Shown: positions 1-8,044, counted from the first letter of the stretch. The stretch is 64,000 nt of DNA from Secundilactobacillus odoratitofui DSM 19909 = JCM 15043 (GCF_001434895.1 NZ_AZEE01000030.1:62001-126000), one strand, 5' to 3'. Program-made: numbers and translations. The notes: generated by a model not told the origin, from the sequence alone.

Positions 1-1
1 C

Positions 2-880
2 GTTCCTAACACCTACATGCGTTCCCAATCAACAACCCAGGGATTTCATACCGGCCAGAAGATTTTTCTCACGCTACATCATCAAAAGGGAAAACTATCA
101 GCGACAGTTTCAGATTATAAACGAGATGTTGCGTTAGCCTTTACGGCCTGGTTAGCGGTGAGCTTGTTACTCGTGTTGATGCGCTTCAGTGGCTTGATGG
201 CTTTAGTAAGTGTTATCGTGAACGGCGTGTTATTCTGGTTAGCGGTTAGTTGGAATACGACGACACAAGGTGGCATTGTGTTGGTTATTTTTGGTGGCTT
301 AGCGGTTGCCTTTGCAGCCTTGACGTTACTCATTGTCATTGGGTTTAATCAACAAATGTTGATGACGCTTTTAGCAACGGTTGGGGGTACGGCCATTTCA
401 ATCTTGATTGCGTTGGCCGTTTTTTCAGTAACGCATGAAAAGGGCGTCTATTATGAATCAATGCAATACGTGACCCAATTACCACGACCGCTATTTTTAG
501 CTGAAACCATTTTAGGGTCGTTAGGTGCGGTCATGGACGAGTCAACCGATATTATTGCCTCTCTGATGGCACTGAAGACGGAAAAACCAGATATTTCAGC
601 GAAACAACTATTTGCCTCTGGTCGACAAATCGGTGGCGAGATTATGGGCCCCTTAGTGAACGTCTTATTCTTCATCTTCGTTGCGGATACGTTGCCGTTA
701 GCAGTTCTGTACCTGAAAAATGCCAACTCGTGGGGCTACACGTTTAATATGACCATGAACTTAGGTGTGATTCAGAGTCTAATCAGTGGCATTGGCATTG
801 TGTTGACGATCCCACTTGCATGTGGCATCACGAGTTTGATGATGGGAGGTAAGTTCTCTTGGGGACGATTACGGCGTTAG
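2..880 (+). CDS. YibE/F family membrane protein, first of a pair (5' end outside window)
   Basis: Polytopic membrane protein. The reading frame is open to the left edge, and an ATG at 17 is only an internal candidate. YibE/F proteins are usually longer than the 287 residues seen from that ATG, so I treat it as 5'-partial. From about residue 45 of the visible part there are at least six hydrophobic segments. The stretch AVMDESTDIIASL followed by a conserved loop near GRQIGGEIMGPL is typical of the YibE/F family. The 3' end overlaps the next gene by 22 bases, which suggests translational coupling. The biochemical role of the family is not established. Confidence 0.75.
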   Translation, partial: VPNTYMRSQSTTQGFHTGQKIFLTLHHQKGKLSATVSDYKRDVALAFTAWLAVSLLLVLMRFSGLMALVSVIVNGVLFWLAVSWNTTTQGGIVLVIFGGLAVAFAALTLLIVIGFNQQMLMTLLATVGGTAISILIALAVFSVTHEKGVYYESMQYVTQLPRPLFLAETILGSLGAVMDESTDIIASLMALKTEKPDISAKQLFASGRQIGGEIMGPLVNVLFFIFVADTLPLAVLYLKNANSWGYTFNMTMNLGVIQSLISGIGIVLTIPLACGITSLMMGGKFSWGRLRR

Positions 881-1650
881 GATTGTTACTATTGATTGCA
901 ATGGTTGTGGTTGGCGGCGGTCAAGGCCTACAAGCCTGGTTGAGTCTCTTGTTTAACTTTGGCGCACTCTTTTTTGCGATGGTGTTAATGGCGTTTCATT
1001 TCTCACCGGTACTGGTGACGCTGATTACCGGTGTTATGGTGCTTGCCATGACCATCTTTCTCGGCGGCAATGATTCGAATAGTACATTGGTGGCCTTTTA
1101 CGCGTCAATTATTGTGTTGCTTTTACTTGTGGTGATGATTATTCCCGTTGAGCACTGGGCTCAGATTCAGGGCTTTGGCCAAGAAGATAGTGAGGACTTA
1201 GAGGGGATGTCTACAGTGTTAGGAATCAACTACCTGGATATTGCAATCTCAACCGCGATTTTAAGTACGTTGGGCGCAATCGCTGAGGCGGCAATTGCCA
1301 TCGCTGCCGGTCTGGCAGAAATTTTAGCGCAGCATCCCAAAATTCCACTTAAGAATCTGCAACGGGCTGGCTTTAAGGTTGGATCACAAATTATCGGGAC
1401 GACGTTTAACACGCTATTTTTTGGGTTCTTCGGTGGTTTTCTAGCGTTGTTCATCTGGTTTGCTGGTGTTCATTATTCACTGGGCCAAATTTTAAATGAT
1501 AAAATTTTGGTGGGTGAGGTTTTAATGGTCCTATTCTCAATGACAGCTGTGATTATCACAATTCCGCTCACAACCTGGGCCACAGTCACGTGGGAACGAC
1601 AAACCCGCCAACACGCACTTAAATTAAAAAATGAAGACACAAAAAAATGA
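859..1650 (+). CDS. YibE/F family membrane protein, second of the pair
   Basis: A 263-residue polytopic membrane protein, paralogous in layout to its upstream neighbour: hydrophobic N-terminal half, then a loop containing YLDIAISTAILSTLGAIAEA and GSQIIGTTFNTLFFG, aligning with the DESTDI and GGEIMGPLVN regions of the first protein. It starts at a TTG preceded by GGGAGG at 844-849 inside the upstream gene. The stop codon lies in the stem of the terminator at 1646-1674. The two proteins probably form one complex; their function is unknown to me. Confidence 0.75.
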   Translation: MGTITALGLLLLIAMVVVGGGQGLQAWLSLLFNFGALFFAMVLMAFHFSPVLVTLITGVMVLAMTIFLGGNDSNSTLVAFYASIIVLLLLVVMIIPVEHWAQIQGFGQEDSEDLEGMSTVLGINYLDIAISTAILSTLGAIAEAAIAIAAGLAEILAQHPKIPLKNLQRAGFKVGSQIIGTTFNTLFFGFFGGFLALFIWFAGVHYSLGQILNDKILVGEVLMVLFSMTAVIITIPLTTWATVTWERQTRQHALKLKNEDTKK

Positions 1651-1674
1651 ACTCATTGTTGAGTTCATTTTTTT
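1646..1674. terminator. Bidirectional terminator, YibE/F pair versus amidase
   Basis: A perfect 10-bp stem (AATGAACTCA paired with TGAGTTCATT, loop TTGT) with A-rich and T-rich flanks works in both directions between convergent genes. The left arm includes the stop codon of the upstream gene. Confidence 0.85.
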
Positions 1675-1681
1675 ATCCCAA

Positions 1682-2737
1682 TTATTTAGTTGCACTACTT
1701 GATGATGCTGTAGCAGAACTTGCAGTAGTTGCGGTAGCATCAACGTTTACAGCACCTGAGTAAGCCCAGTATTGCTTAGCGCCAGCAGCGGTACTAAAGG
1801 TGAAGCGATACCAAGTAGTCCCTTGCTTATCCTTAACACCCTTGTTGTTGATATAAATCTTCTTACCAACTGAGGCACCAACGGATGACCAACTGTACTT
1901 CTTCATGTTGGTATAAGCGTTTTTAACGTGGTTGTAGAGACGGTACTTAGTGTAGTTGCTTGAAAGGGTACCAGTGGTTGATTGTTTAGTGTAGGTAACC
2001 TTGTCAACTGAAGTTGCAGCAGTCGCGCTTGAAGTTGATGAGGCACTAGCAGAACTGAAGTCACTGTTATAATACGACGATACCAATTGATAGAATTGAA
2101 CCATCGTGTAACCTTGACCAAAGTACTTCTTACCAGTGGTTGAGTAGTAACCAACTGGATCAGTGTGGTCAGAACCACCAAGGTACTTCGCAACGGCACG
2201 GTGAGACCAAACAGTTCCCTTACCATCGTAATCAGCACGGTTTGGTTTCAACCCGTATTGGTGAAGTAAGTAGGCGGTGTACCAAGCAGCGTTAGAAACT
2301 TCGTGAGCAAAAGCTGACTTACTGTGCACTTCAACTTGTTCAAACTGAACAAAGCGAGCGTTACCTGGGAACCCAACGCCCCAAGCTAAGTAGTTCGTGT
2401 TGGCGATATCAATGATGTGCGTTGCATCAACGAATGAGTGAACGAAAGCGTTGTTGTAGTTTGCTTTCATATAGGCAATTTCGTTATAAATCGTTGAATT
2501 TGGGTTAGCTGTTTCATGAACAACGACGCCCTCTGGTTTACCAACACCGTGACGATAGGCATTCTTTGGAAAACCGCTCCAAACGTTGCTGGTCACTTTA
2601 GCTGGCGTGATCTTTTGGCTGGCAATATAGCTGTTCACGGCAGAGCTGGCATGCGCTGTCGTGGTTCCGGCGGCGCCCACAGTAGCGAGGGTCAGCAGGC
2701 CGGTTAATAATAAAGGAAATTTTTTCACGTTAGTCAT
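1682..2737 (-). CDS. Secreted N-acetylmuramoyl-L-alanine amidase (Amidase_2) with SH3/GW-like C-terminus
   Basis: A 351-residue exported peptidoglycan hydrolase. Residues 1-30 form a signal peptide ending in AHA-S. An Amidase_2 domain covers roughly 50-215 with zinc/catalytic candidates H74 and E75 (VVHETA), H179 (WSHR) and H191/D193 (HTDP). A Ser/Ala/Thr-rich linker around 225-245 leads to a single GW/SH3-like wall-binding module at about 247-333 (NVKNAYTNMK, GTTWYRF, YWAYSGA), followed by an S/A/T-rich tail. It is expected to cleave the muramyl-L-alanine bond at the cell surface as an autolysin. TTGACC-17-TATAGA lies just upstream but ends only a few bases before the ATG, so I do not trust it as the promoter. 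Confidence 0.88.
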   Translation of the reverse strand: MTNVKKFPLLLTGLLTLATVGAAGTTTAHASSAVNSYIASQKITPAKVTSNVWSGFPKNAYRHGVGKPEGVVVHETANPNSTIYNEIAYMKANYNNAFVHSFVDATHIIDIANTNYLAWGVGFPGNARFVQFEQVEVHSKSAFAHEVSNAAWYTAYLLHQYGLKPNRADYDGKGTVWSHRAVAKYLGGSDHTDPVGYYSTTGKKYFGQGYTMVQFYQLVSSYYNSDFSSASASSTSSATAATSVDKVTYTKQSTTGTLSSNYTKYRLYNHVKNAYTNMKKYSWSSVGASVGKKIYINNKGVKDKQGTTWYRFTFSTAAGAKQYWAYSGAVNVDATATTASSATASSSSATK

Positions 2738-2963
2738 CTCTCTATAAACATATTTTTATGAACGGTCAATTCATTCTGAAGCTTATCTTACCGATAAAAA
2801 GCGATGATGACAAGGTCAATACTGAGTATAAAGCCTAATATTACAGCGTTAGTTGTTGCTTTAACGGCAGAAAGCAGACTTAGTTTCAATCATGTTAAAT
2901 AAACGTAACAAAACTCTTAAGATTGGGCAGTTTGTTACATTTAGACGTAAATACTTGTGCTTT
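2738..2963. other. Gene-free upstream region of the amidase
   Basis: AT-rich non-coding stretch between the amidase start and the terminator of the Fur-family gene. I see no open frame with a ribosome site and no strong hairpin. It presumably carries the amidase promoter. Confidence 0.5.
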
Positions 2964-3010
2964 CAAAAAAAAACATCGAAATCGTCGAGCTGACGTTTCA
3001 ATGTTTTTTT
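2964..3010. terminator. Terminator downstream of the PerR-like gene
   Basis: An imperfect stem pairs AACATCGAAATCGTC with GACGTTTCAATGTT (one mismatch, one bulge, loop GAGCT). It is flanked by runs of A and T, so read on the minus strand it ends in a T tract right after the regulator gene. Confidence 0.8.
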
Positions 3011-3032
3011 GTTGATACAAAAAGCACGCGGA

Positions 3033-3497
3033 TTACGAAGCTAAAGTAATGCCCTTCGCTTGGCATTCTGGACAAAGTCCGTACAGCTCAATATGACTAC
3101 TATTGAAGGTGTAACCGGACTGGGTCTTAGCCGTGTTCTGCAACATTTCATCAATCTGTGGGAGGTTCGGATCATAGATGTCCGTGACTTTTCCACAGTT
3201 TTCACAGATGGCGTGATAGTGAGGCCGACCAAAAAAGTCATAGCGAACGCCACCGTTTTCGTTAGGAATCTCAATAACGATGCCTAATTCCACAAAAAGG
3301 TTGAGTGTGTTATAAACGGTTGCTAAACTCAGTGAAGCCATTTGTGGTGCAAGTTCCTGGTAAATGGTTTCAACCGGTGGATGATTCTCGTGCGTCATCA
3401 AGTAATCTAGAATTAATTTACGTTGCGGGGTGATTCGTACGTGTTGTTCGCGTAACTTTTCAAGTGCCGCATCAAGCGCAGATTCGGGTTGTGACAT
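3033..3497 (-). CDS. perR: Fur-family peroxide/metal regulator, PerR-like
   Basis: A 154-residue Fur-family repressor: N-terminal winged helix (TPQR, then SLATVYNTLNLF as recognition helix), then a dimerisation and metal-binding domain. Structural zinc CxxC pairs are C98/C101 and C142/C145. Regulatory-site residues H39, D87, H93, H95 and D106 match the His/Asp set of Bacillus PerR (H37, D85, H91, H93, D104). The Asp at the D85 position favours PerR over Fur. An AGGAGGGG ribosome site precedes the ATG. A 7-bp inverted repeat at 3520-3543 could be its own operator. Assignment within the family is inferred from aligned residues. Confidence 0.78.
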   Translation of the reverse strand: MSQPESALDAALEKLREQHVRITPQRKLILDYLMTHENHPPVETIYQELAPQMASLSLATVYNTLNLFVELGIVIEIPNENGGVRYDFFGRPHYHAICENCGKVTDIYDPNLPQIDEMLQNTAKTQSGYTFNSSHIELYGLCPECQAKGITLAS

Positions 3498-3519
3498 GAC
3501 CGAACCCCTCCTTTCAGAT

Positions 3520-3543
3520 TAGAGTTGTTATTAACTAACTCTA
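3520..3543. promoter_or_regulatory. Inverted repeat upstream of the PerR-like gene, possible operator
   Basis: TAGAGTT and AACTCTA are perfect inverted arms separated by 10 bases, directly upstream of the ribosome site of the Fur-family gene. It does not match the classic 7-1-7 PerR box exactly, so autoregulation is only a suggestion. Confidence 0.4.
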
Positions 3544-3595
3544 TTAAAGCACTTTTATTAGAAAGATTCCATTAAAAACAAAATGATATACCACA

Positions 3596-3988
3596 TTAAT
3601 TATGAATGTTGAGTTTGAGGTGCTGAGTACCCAATTGATTCTGGGCAAACTGGGTCATGTAGGCCTCAATTTCAGCGATTAGATCAGTTGCATCTGTCTT
3701 TACTGGTGAAACGTTTAACTCGGCATTGGTCCAACCTTCTTCGATTGGATTAAGTGAGACGATGCCGGCAAATTCGCCAGACTGTTTAAAACTCACACCC
3801 CAGGTCAAAGCTTGATCGTGCATGATGGTGCTCATAACCCGGTTAACAAAGTTGGCAGTCTGAATGATAGTTTCAGCAGGTTGCGTTTGTTGTCGCAGGG
3901 TATTAATGTCTTTGACTTTAAACTGTGTGAGCCAGTCAAGCTGATAGTGTGGCGTTTGAATTGGGTGGTAAAGCTCAAATTTTGCCAT
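3596..3988 (-). CDS. GNAT-like acetyltransferase, small, uncertain
   Basis: A 130-residue soluble protein beginning MAKFELYHP. The start at 3988 is chosen because AGAAGG lies about nine bases upstream; a longer open frame to 4048 would add a hydrophobic stretch lacking a ribosome site. The order of elements (TIMHDQALTWGVSF, then EFAGIVSLNPIEEGWTNAEL, then an alpha/beta tail) resembles RimJ/RimL-type GNAT domains, but the acetyl-CoA loop is not clear. Function unknown; the GNAT call is tentative. Confidence 0.5.
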   Translation of the reverse strand: MAKFELYHPIQTPHYQLDWLTQFKVKDINTLRQQTQPAETIIQTANFVNRVMSTIMHDQALTWGVSFKQSGEFAGIVSLNPIEEGWTNAELNVSPVKTDATDLIAEIEAYMTQFAQNQLGTQHLKLNIHN

Positions 3989-4089
3989 AGTAGTGCCTTC
4001 TTCTAAAAAATAAGTGATGACAAGCAGTGTAACACAAAATAAGTTCATGTCACAAGTAATCTAGCGTCTGGAATCTGATTTGTGCGTGC

Positions 4090-4095
4090 TATAAT
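4090..4095 (+). promoter_or_regulatory. Extended -10 promoter element of the lactonase gene
   Basis: TGCTATAAT forms an extended -10 (TATAAT at 4090-4095) about 37 bases before the ATG. No good -35 is visible, which is common with extended -10 promoters. Confidence 0.6.
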
Positions 4096-4131
4096 TAATG
4101 GGTACACAAAAAGCATAGTGGAGGATTGAAC

Positions 4132-5172
4132 ATGATTGAGACATTTTTAATCGGGACCTATACGCATAAGAGCAGTGAAGGTATCTATCAGCTAAAACTA
4201 GATACGACGGCTAAAAAATTATTTGATCTAAGCTTGATTGGCTCAGCAGGCAACCCAACTTACGTTGCTGAATCAAAAGCCCAAAAGGTGTATGCAGTCG
4301 ATGCAGAATCTGAAGACGGCAAAAAAGTTGGCGGCCTAAAGATGTTTGATGGCAGTACCGAAACGCTTGGCGAACTGGGGACGACCTTAACACCGGGCTC
4401 ATCACCAGCTTACGTCACGGTTGATGAAGACCGTCAGTTTGTCTATACAGCTAATTATCATACTGGCATTGTTACAGTCTATAAGATTGAAGCAGATGGT
4501 ACTTTAACAACGGCAAGTACTGTGCAGCATACTGGGGCGGGTCCATTACCGGAACAGCAAGATGGGCCTCACCCGCACTTTGCTGACGTAACGCCAGATG
4601 GCCGGTTGGTCGTCTGTGATTTGGGTAACGACACCGTTTATCTTTATGATATTAGTGATGACGGTAAGCTGACTGAACATTCACGGTTTAACTGTGCACG
4701 AGGCTTTGGCCCACGTCATATCGTATTTAATACTGCTAAGCACGTTGCATACCTAGTCGGTGAATTAGGTAGTGGTGTTGCCGTTTTGGCCTATGATGAA
4801 GCTGAAGGCAAGTTGACTTTGACGCAAGCCCTTAAAACGATTCCAAAGGACTGGACGCAACATAATGGTGCAGCCGCAATTCGCTTAAGCAACGACCAAC
4901 GGTTCCTTTACGTGTCCAATCGAGGTTACAATTCTTTAGCAACGTTTGCAGTTGGTGAAGATGGGCAGTTATCCTTAATTGATCAAATTTCCTCAGAAGG
5001 GGATTTCCCACGTGACTTTAATTTCAATGCTGACGAAAGTTTCGTTATTTTAGTTAACCAAAACACTGATAACGCAACGCTTTATAGTCGTAATGCTGAG
5101 ACGGGTAAGCTAAGTCTCGTTCAAAAGGACGTTCACGTTCCAGAAGGTGTTTGTGTTGCACCCCGTATTTAG
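4132..5172 (+). CDS. pgl: 6-phosphogluconolactonase (lactonase-family beta-propeller)
   Basis: A 346-residue cytosolic seven-bladed beta-propeller of the lactonase (YbhE/Pgl) family, hydrolysing 6-phosphogluconolactone in the oxidative pentose phosphate/phosphoketolase route. Typical signatures are the N-terminal FLIGTYT, repeated blade motifs such as QFVYTANYHTGIVTVY, GPHPHFADVTPDGRLVVCDLG, and the C-terminal DNATLYSRNAETGKL. The ATG at 4132 is preferred over TTG at 4126 because GGAGG sits seven bases before it. It is a single gene between its own extended -10 promoter and the terminator at 5213-5269. Confidence 0.82.
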   Translation: MIETFLIGTYTHKSSEGIYQLKLDTTAKKLFDLSLIGSAGNPTYVAESKAQKVYAVDAESEDGKKVGGLKMFDGSTETLGELGTTLTPGSSPAYVTVDEDRQFVYTANYHTGIVTVYKIEADGTLTTASTVQHTGAGPLPEQQDGPHPHFADVTPDGRLVVCDLGNDTVYLYDISDDGKLTEHSRFNCARGFGPRHIVFNTAKHVAYLVGELGSGVAVLAYDEAEGKLTLTQALKTIPKDWTQHNGAAAIRLSNDQRFLYVSNRGYNSLATFAVGEDGQLSLIDQISSEGDFPRDFNFNADESFVILVNQNTDNATLYSRNAETGKLSLVQKDVHVPEGVCVAPRI

Positions 5173-5212
5173 TAATCAATAACGAATTCTATAACAATAA
5201 ATAAGATTTATC

Positions 5213-5269
5213 TAAGCACTCTCATTTTTAACCGCCCGGCACATCAAGGTTAAGCGAGGGTGCTTTTTT
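5213..5269 (+). terminator. Terminator after the lactonase gene
   Basis: A long imperfect stem pairs AAGCACTCTC with GAGGGTGCTT; an inner TTAACC/GGTTAA extends it. A T6 run follows. Confidence 0.85.
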
Positions 5270-5319
5270 GCATCATGAGAAGTTGCTAAAAAGGGCGAAA
5301 AACCCCTATAAAAGGCAAT

Positions 5320-5333
5320 TGAAAGCGTTACAA
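5320..5333 (+). promoter_or_regulatory. Possible catabolite-responsive element (cre)
   Basis: TGAAAGCGTTACAA matches the CcpA consensus TGNAANCGNWNNCW except at the thirteenth base. It lies 42 bases before the small membrane protein start, so carbon catabolite control is possible. Confidence 0.35.
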
Positions 5334-5374
5334 TGAAATTGAAATCAAACAAATAATGTAAGGAGTGAGTTAGC

Positions 5375-5656
5375 ATGATGAATCGAATTAACCTTCAGTT
5401 GGTGGCGATGGGACGACAAATGACCAAGGGGCAGTTCCTAATATTACTGTTGAATGGTGCGACCTTCTTAACCTTGATTTTGGGCTCATCGAACTTCCTC
5501 TTTGCCCTTATGATTTTTACTAGCTTGATGCTACTCAATGGTCACTTTATTGTGTACGCTTCGACAGTACGCGCAAGCTATCTGCAACGGTTGGACCTTT
5601 GGTTGATTGGTTTAACCTTGGTGGCCGGTTACTTCAAGCTTATGGCTGGTATGTAG
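5375..5656 (+). CDS. Small membrane protein of unknown function
   Basis: A 93-residue protein with three likely transmembrane segments (about 22-37, 42-62 and 76-90) and short basic N-terminal and loop regions. I do not recognise the family. The ATG at 5375 has AAGGAG nine bases upstream. It stands alone between a possible cre site and the terminator at 5713-5756. Confidence 0.65.
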   Translation: MMNRINLQLVAMGRQMTKGQFLILLLNGATFLTLILGSSNFLFALMIFTSLMLLNGHFIVYASTVRASYLQRLDLWLIGLTLVAGYFKLMAGM

Positions 5657-5712
5657 TTCCAGCCTTCACTAAACAGTGTCAGGAATCACTTAGCGGTGAC
5701 CTAAAGAAATAA

Positions 5713-5756
5713 TAAGAGCGTTCCTAAACTCAGTTTGAATTTAGGGACGCTCTTTA
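5713..5756. terminator. Terminator after the small membrane protein
   Basis: A 14-bp stem, AGAGCGTTCCTAAA against TTTAGGGACGCTCT with one mismatch, has an 11-base loop and is followed by a short T run. Confidence 0.8.
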
Positions 5757-5796
5757 ATGACGTATGAGAATTAAATTACTGAGGCTGCCGTCTCCA

Positions 5797-5960
5797 GTTA
5801 CCAGAAATCGGGGGCTTGCCGTGGGGTCGGTTCGAGCCGAAGAGCGGTCTCGAACCTCGAATTGAAGACCCGCCAAAGGCCGTGCGGGTCTTCAATTCGT
5901 CCCTGCCTGGTGGCAAAGTCCCACCAGGCATTTCACCGCAAGCCCCCGATTTCTGGTAAC
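5797..5960 (-). repeat. Cloverleaf-like structured element, copy 1
   Basis: A perfect 23-bp outer inverted repeat (5797-5819 with 5938-5960) encloses three perfect hairpins: GGTTCGAG/CTCGAACC (5829-5836, 5849-5856), a 15-bp stem starting GAATTGAAG (5859-5873, 5884-5898), and TGCCTGGTGG/CCACCAGGCA (5904-5913, 5921-5930). Together they form a four-way junction. Minus orientation is assigned because the reverse complement shares its single-stranded motifs GCGGTGA and GGGACGA and the third hairpin with copy 2 at 6217-6377. No coding capacity. I cannot match it to a named RNA or repeat family. Confidence 0.8.
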
Positions 5961-6076
5961 TTCCGACTAAGTGTGTTGTAACATGTCACAGTTATTTAAT
6001 ATTAAATAAAGCTAATGATTCAGGATACTCACTTGATACGCAGAAAACTACTATAAGTAAAAAAATTGAATGACAA

Positions 6077-6130
6077 AAACAGCTGTAATGGGATCAGTTA
6101 GCCGACCCATCATTACAACTGTTATTTTTT
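6077..6130 (+). terminator. Orphan terminator between the two cloverleaf elements
   Basis: A strong stem pairs AACAGCTGTAATGG with CCATCATTACAACTGTT (small bulges) and is followed by ATTTTTT. No gene precedes it on the plus strand for over 400 bases, so it may end a small RNA. Confidence 0.7.
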
Positions 6131-6216
6131 AGTGTGTTGATGAAAAAGTTAGTTGCTCACTTGAGCATGAAATCAAGTATAATTCCAATTTTAGCCAAAA
6201 TGAAGCCGTAGTGCTA

Positions 6217-6377
6217 GTGGTCGATTGAAACCTGTGGTGGCGGTGATACCAGGTGGTTTTCCTGGGATCACGGGACGACGTTTGAGACTCACAACGATTC
6301 TTGGTGAGGCTCAAATGCGAGGGTCGAGACCGCTTTTCGGCTCGACCCGGTCCCCACTTCAGGTTTCAATCGGCCAC
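6217..6377 (+). repeat. Cloverleaf-like structured element, copy 2
   Basis: An 18-bp outer stem (6217-6234 with 6360-6377, one G-U type mismatch) encloses three hairpins: GTGATACCAGG/CCTGGGATCAC (6243-6253, 6261-6271), TTTGAGACTCAC/GTGAGGCTCAAA (6281-6292, 6304-6315) and GGGTCGAG/CTCGACCC (6321-6328, 6341-6348). The layout is the same as copy 1 in reverse complement. The outer arms are unrelated in sequence to copy 1 yet still pair, and the third hairpin differs by a compensatory T-A to G-C change. This indicates that structure, not sequence, is conserved. Confidence 0.8.
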
Positions 6378-6452
6378 TGGCCGGAGGCTGTGAGTTAACA
6401 AGGACTTAACATTTCTAAAAGTTGAGTGTCAGATTAATCAACTACCGGTAAG

Positions 6453-7352
6453 TCACGCATTTCCTTCGCACTGCATATACCGACTCATAATCGTCAAATG
6501 GTGTTGAATCGTGAGCGACTTCAACACGCCCATCCCCGGAAAATGATGCTCGTCGGCTAATTGTAAAAGTTGTGCGGTAGCCGGCGTTTGATTCACAGGT
6601 GAAAGGGTGTTGATCCAGGCAACTGCTTTGGCCAATGCCTCAAAGTATTTTTCACGTTGATGCTTAAAGTCTTCATGTTGGTCTGAAACAAAGTGACGGA
6701 TGCGAATCTGCTGGTTGGATAAATAAATTAAATGCAGCGTGACTGTCCGACTAGCATGGCCACGCTCGAAGTAGGGCGCTCCTTGGGTGAGATAATCGCT
6801 GAAGCCTGTTTCACCATACTGCTCAGCAAATTGCCAATCATTGCTAAAGAAGCTATCGGTCAATCGGGAAAAATCAGCGCTATGATCAGGTACTTGGTAG
6901 TGATCAAATAAGTGGCCAAAGTTACGGCCAGCTAACAATCGGCGAATTCTTGCTTCAGGTGGTGCAAGGATTGTGGCGGAATTTGGTAACCAATCATGAT
7001 CGATAAATAGTTTTAAATCAGCGTAGTGTTGAACAATGACCAGACTATTTTCAAGTTGTTCCGATGGCAAAAGTGGCGTCAAAATGTAGGCTGGTTTGAT
7101 TTCGGAAAAGCGAAACAGGTCATCGATTGGGTACCGCTTGGCTGCCTGGTAGTTATAGTGATCAACCTGTGGATTTTTAATGACGGCTAACGATTGCCCG
7201 TTTTGATGCGCACGGGACAATAATTTTGGTAATGCTGGTACGTCACGAACTGGTTCTATGATTGGCACCACGTTAGGCGTTGCCGTTTCAGTAAAAGTTG
7301 ATAGGGCGGCTAAGTCAAACTGGCGACCGCGAAGATAGGGGTAGTAGATCAT
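6453..7352 (-). CDS. sce7725-like (beta-type) protein
   Basis: A 299-residue soluble protein whose N-terminus YYPYLRGRQFDLAAL, the NVVPIIEPV segment and the AVIKNPQ segment look like the sce7725 family, related to phage T4 beta-type proteins. Family biochemistry is undefined; members are often encoded beside an sce7726-type nuclease. Its ATG overlaps the upstream stop codon as ATGA, so it is translationally coupled to the nuclease gene and is the last gene of a three-gene unit. A role with its nuclease and helicase neighbours in DNA repair or defence is inference. Confidence 0.65.
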   Translation of the reverse strand: MIYYPYLRGRQFDLAALSTFTETATPNVVPIIEPVRDVPALPKLLSRAHQNGQSLAVIKNPQVDHYNYQAAKRYPIDDLFRFSEIKPAYILTPLLPSEQLENSLVIVQHYADLKLFIDHDWLPNSATILAPPEARIRRLLAGRNFGHLFDHYQVPDHSADFSRLTDSFFSNDWQFAEQYGETGFSDYLTQGAPYFERGHASRTVTLHLIYLSNQQIRIRHFVSDQHEDFKHQREKYFEALAKAVAWINTLSPVNQTPATAQLLQLADEHHFPGMGVLKSLTIQHHLTIMSRYMQCEGNA

Positions 7353-8044
7353 TTTGGTGCCCCTTTAGTTAATTGTTGTTGTAGTTTAGCAATTTCAAAA
7401 TTCAGCGCATCAACTTCCTCTTGCAGTGCAGTGACCGCACTACTCCTAGTTTCGTCGATAAAGCGAGCGTAAAAATTATCAGCCGGGTTGTAGATGTCAT
7501 AATGTTGATGCCGTTTTTTGAGTTCTTTATAGAGTCGTTCAGTGCCGTATTGACTAATACCCGTTTCAACGCGCTTAGCCTTGCGCACTTCACGGGCCAG
7601 TGAATATAAAAAGTGGTCCATTAACGCCGTTTCGTCTAACGCGAGCTCTTGATAGCGTGGCTTTTTTTCAACAGTTAGGTAACCGGGGGCCAAAACGGGC
7701 TCTGTTGCCGTGGCTAACTGCGCTTCATCGTAAGCCTGATAACTGAGAACGCCAATTTCAGCGGGAATTTCTGCCGCCAATTCATGGTAGAGCGCCAGTG
7801 GCAATACGAAGTAGTTATAGTTTCCAATGAAGGATAACTTCGCTTTTGAATGAAAATCACTCTTCGTGACCTTAAGTTCGTAACAACGCCAGTCAGTTTT
7901 GCCATCTGGTAGTCGCTGGTAACTCAAGGTATCAACGATGCCTTGATCATCAGGCATGGTCACTTCTTCGACCACCACATTACCAGCTTCTAAACACGTT
8001 TCATAAAGTGTTTTTTCCATTTCAAGGGTTAGCTTAGTCTTCAT
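7349..8044 (-). CDS. PD-(D/E)XK-like nuclease, MmcB/sce7726-type
   Basis: A 231-residue protein. The start at 8044 is chosen because GGAGG lies eight bases upstream, inside the helicase gene, giving an 11-base overlap; a longer open frame to 8185 would run antisense-free through the helicase end without a ribosome site. An acidic VVEEV, then IVDTLSY, then CYELKVTKSDF (E-x-K) followed by NYNYFVLP resembles the core of MmcB-like PD-(D/E)XK nucleases. A predicted coiled coil forms the last 35 residues (EEVDALNFEIAKLQQQL). Nuclease activity is inferred from the motif pattern only. It is sandwiched between the helicase and the sce7725-like gene. Confidence 0.6.
   Translation of the reverse strand: MKTKLTLEMEKTLYETCLEAGNVVVEEVTMPDDQGIVDTLSYQRLPDGKTDWRCYELKVTKSDFHSKAKLSFIGNYNYFVLPLALYHELAAEIPAEIGVLSYQAYDEAQLATATEPVLAPGYLTVEKKPRYQELALDETALMDHFLYSLAREVRKAKRVETGISQYGTERLYKELKKRHQHYDIYNPADNFYARFIDETRSSAVTALQEEVDALNFEIAKLQQQLTKGAPK

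Noticed and set aside
1903-2238. 111-codon frame inside the amidase gene
   Set aside because: Its Thr/Leu/Val-only composition is an alternative reading of the Ser/Ala/Thr-rich amidase tail.
2737-2765. TTGACC-17-TATAGA upstream of the amidase
   Set aside because: The -10 would lie only a few bases from the ATG, giving a leaderless transcript; probably not the real promoter.
6129-6314. 61-codon minus-strand open frame in the cloverleaf region
   Set aside because: It lies across the second structured element, with no ribosome site and a composition that looks random.
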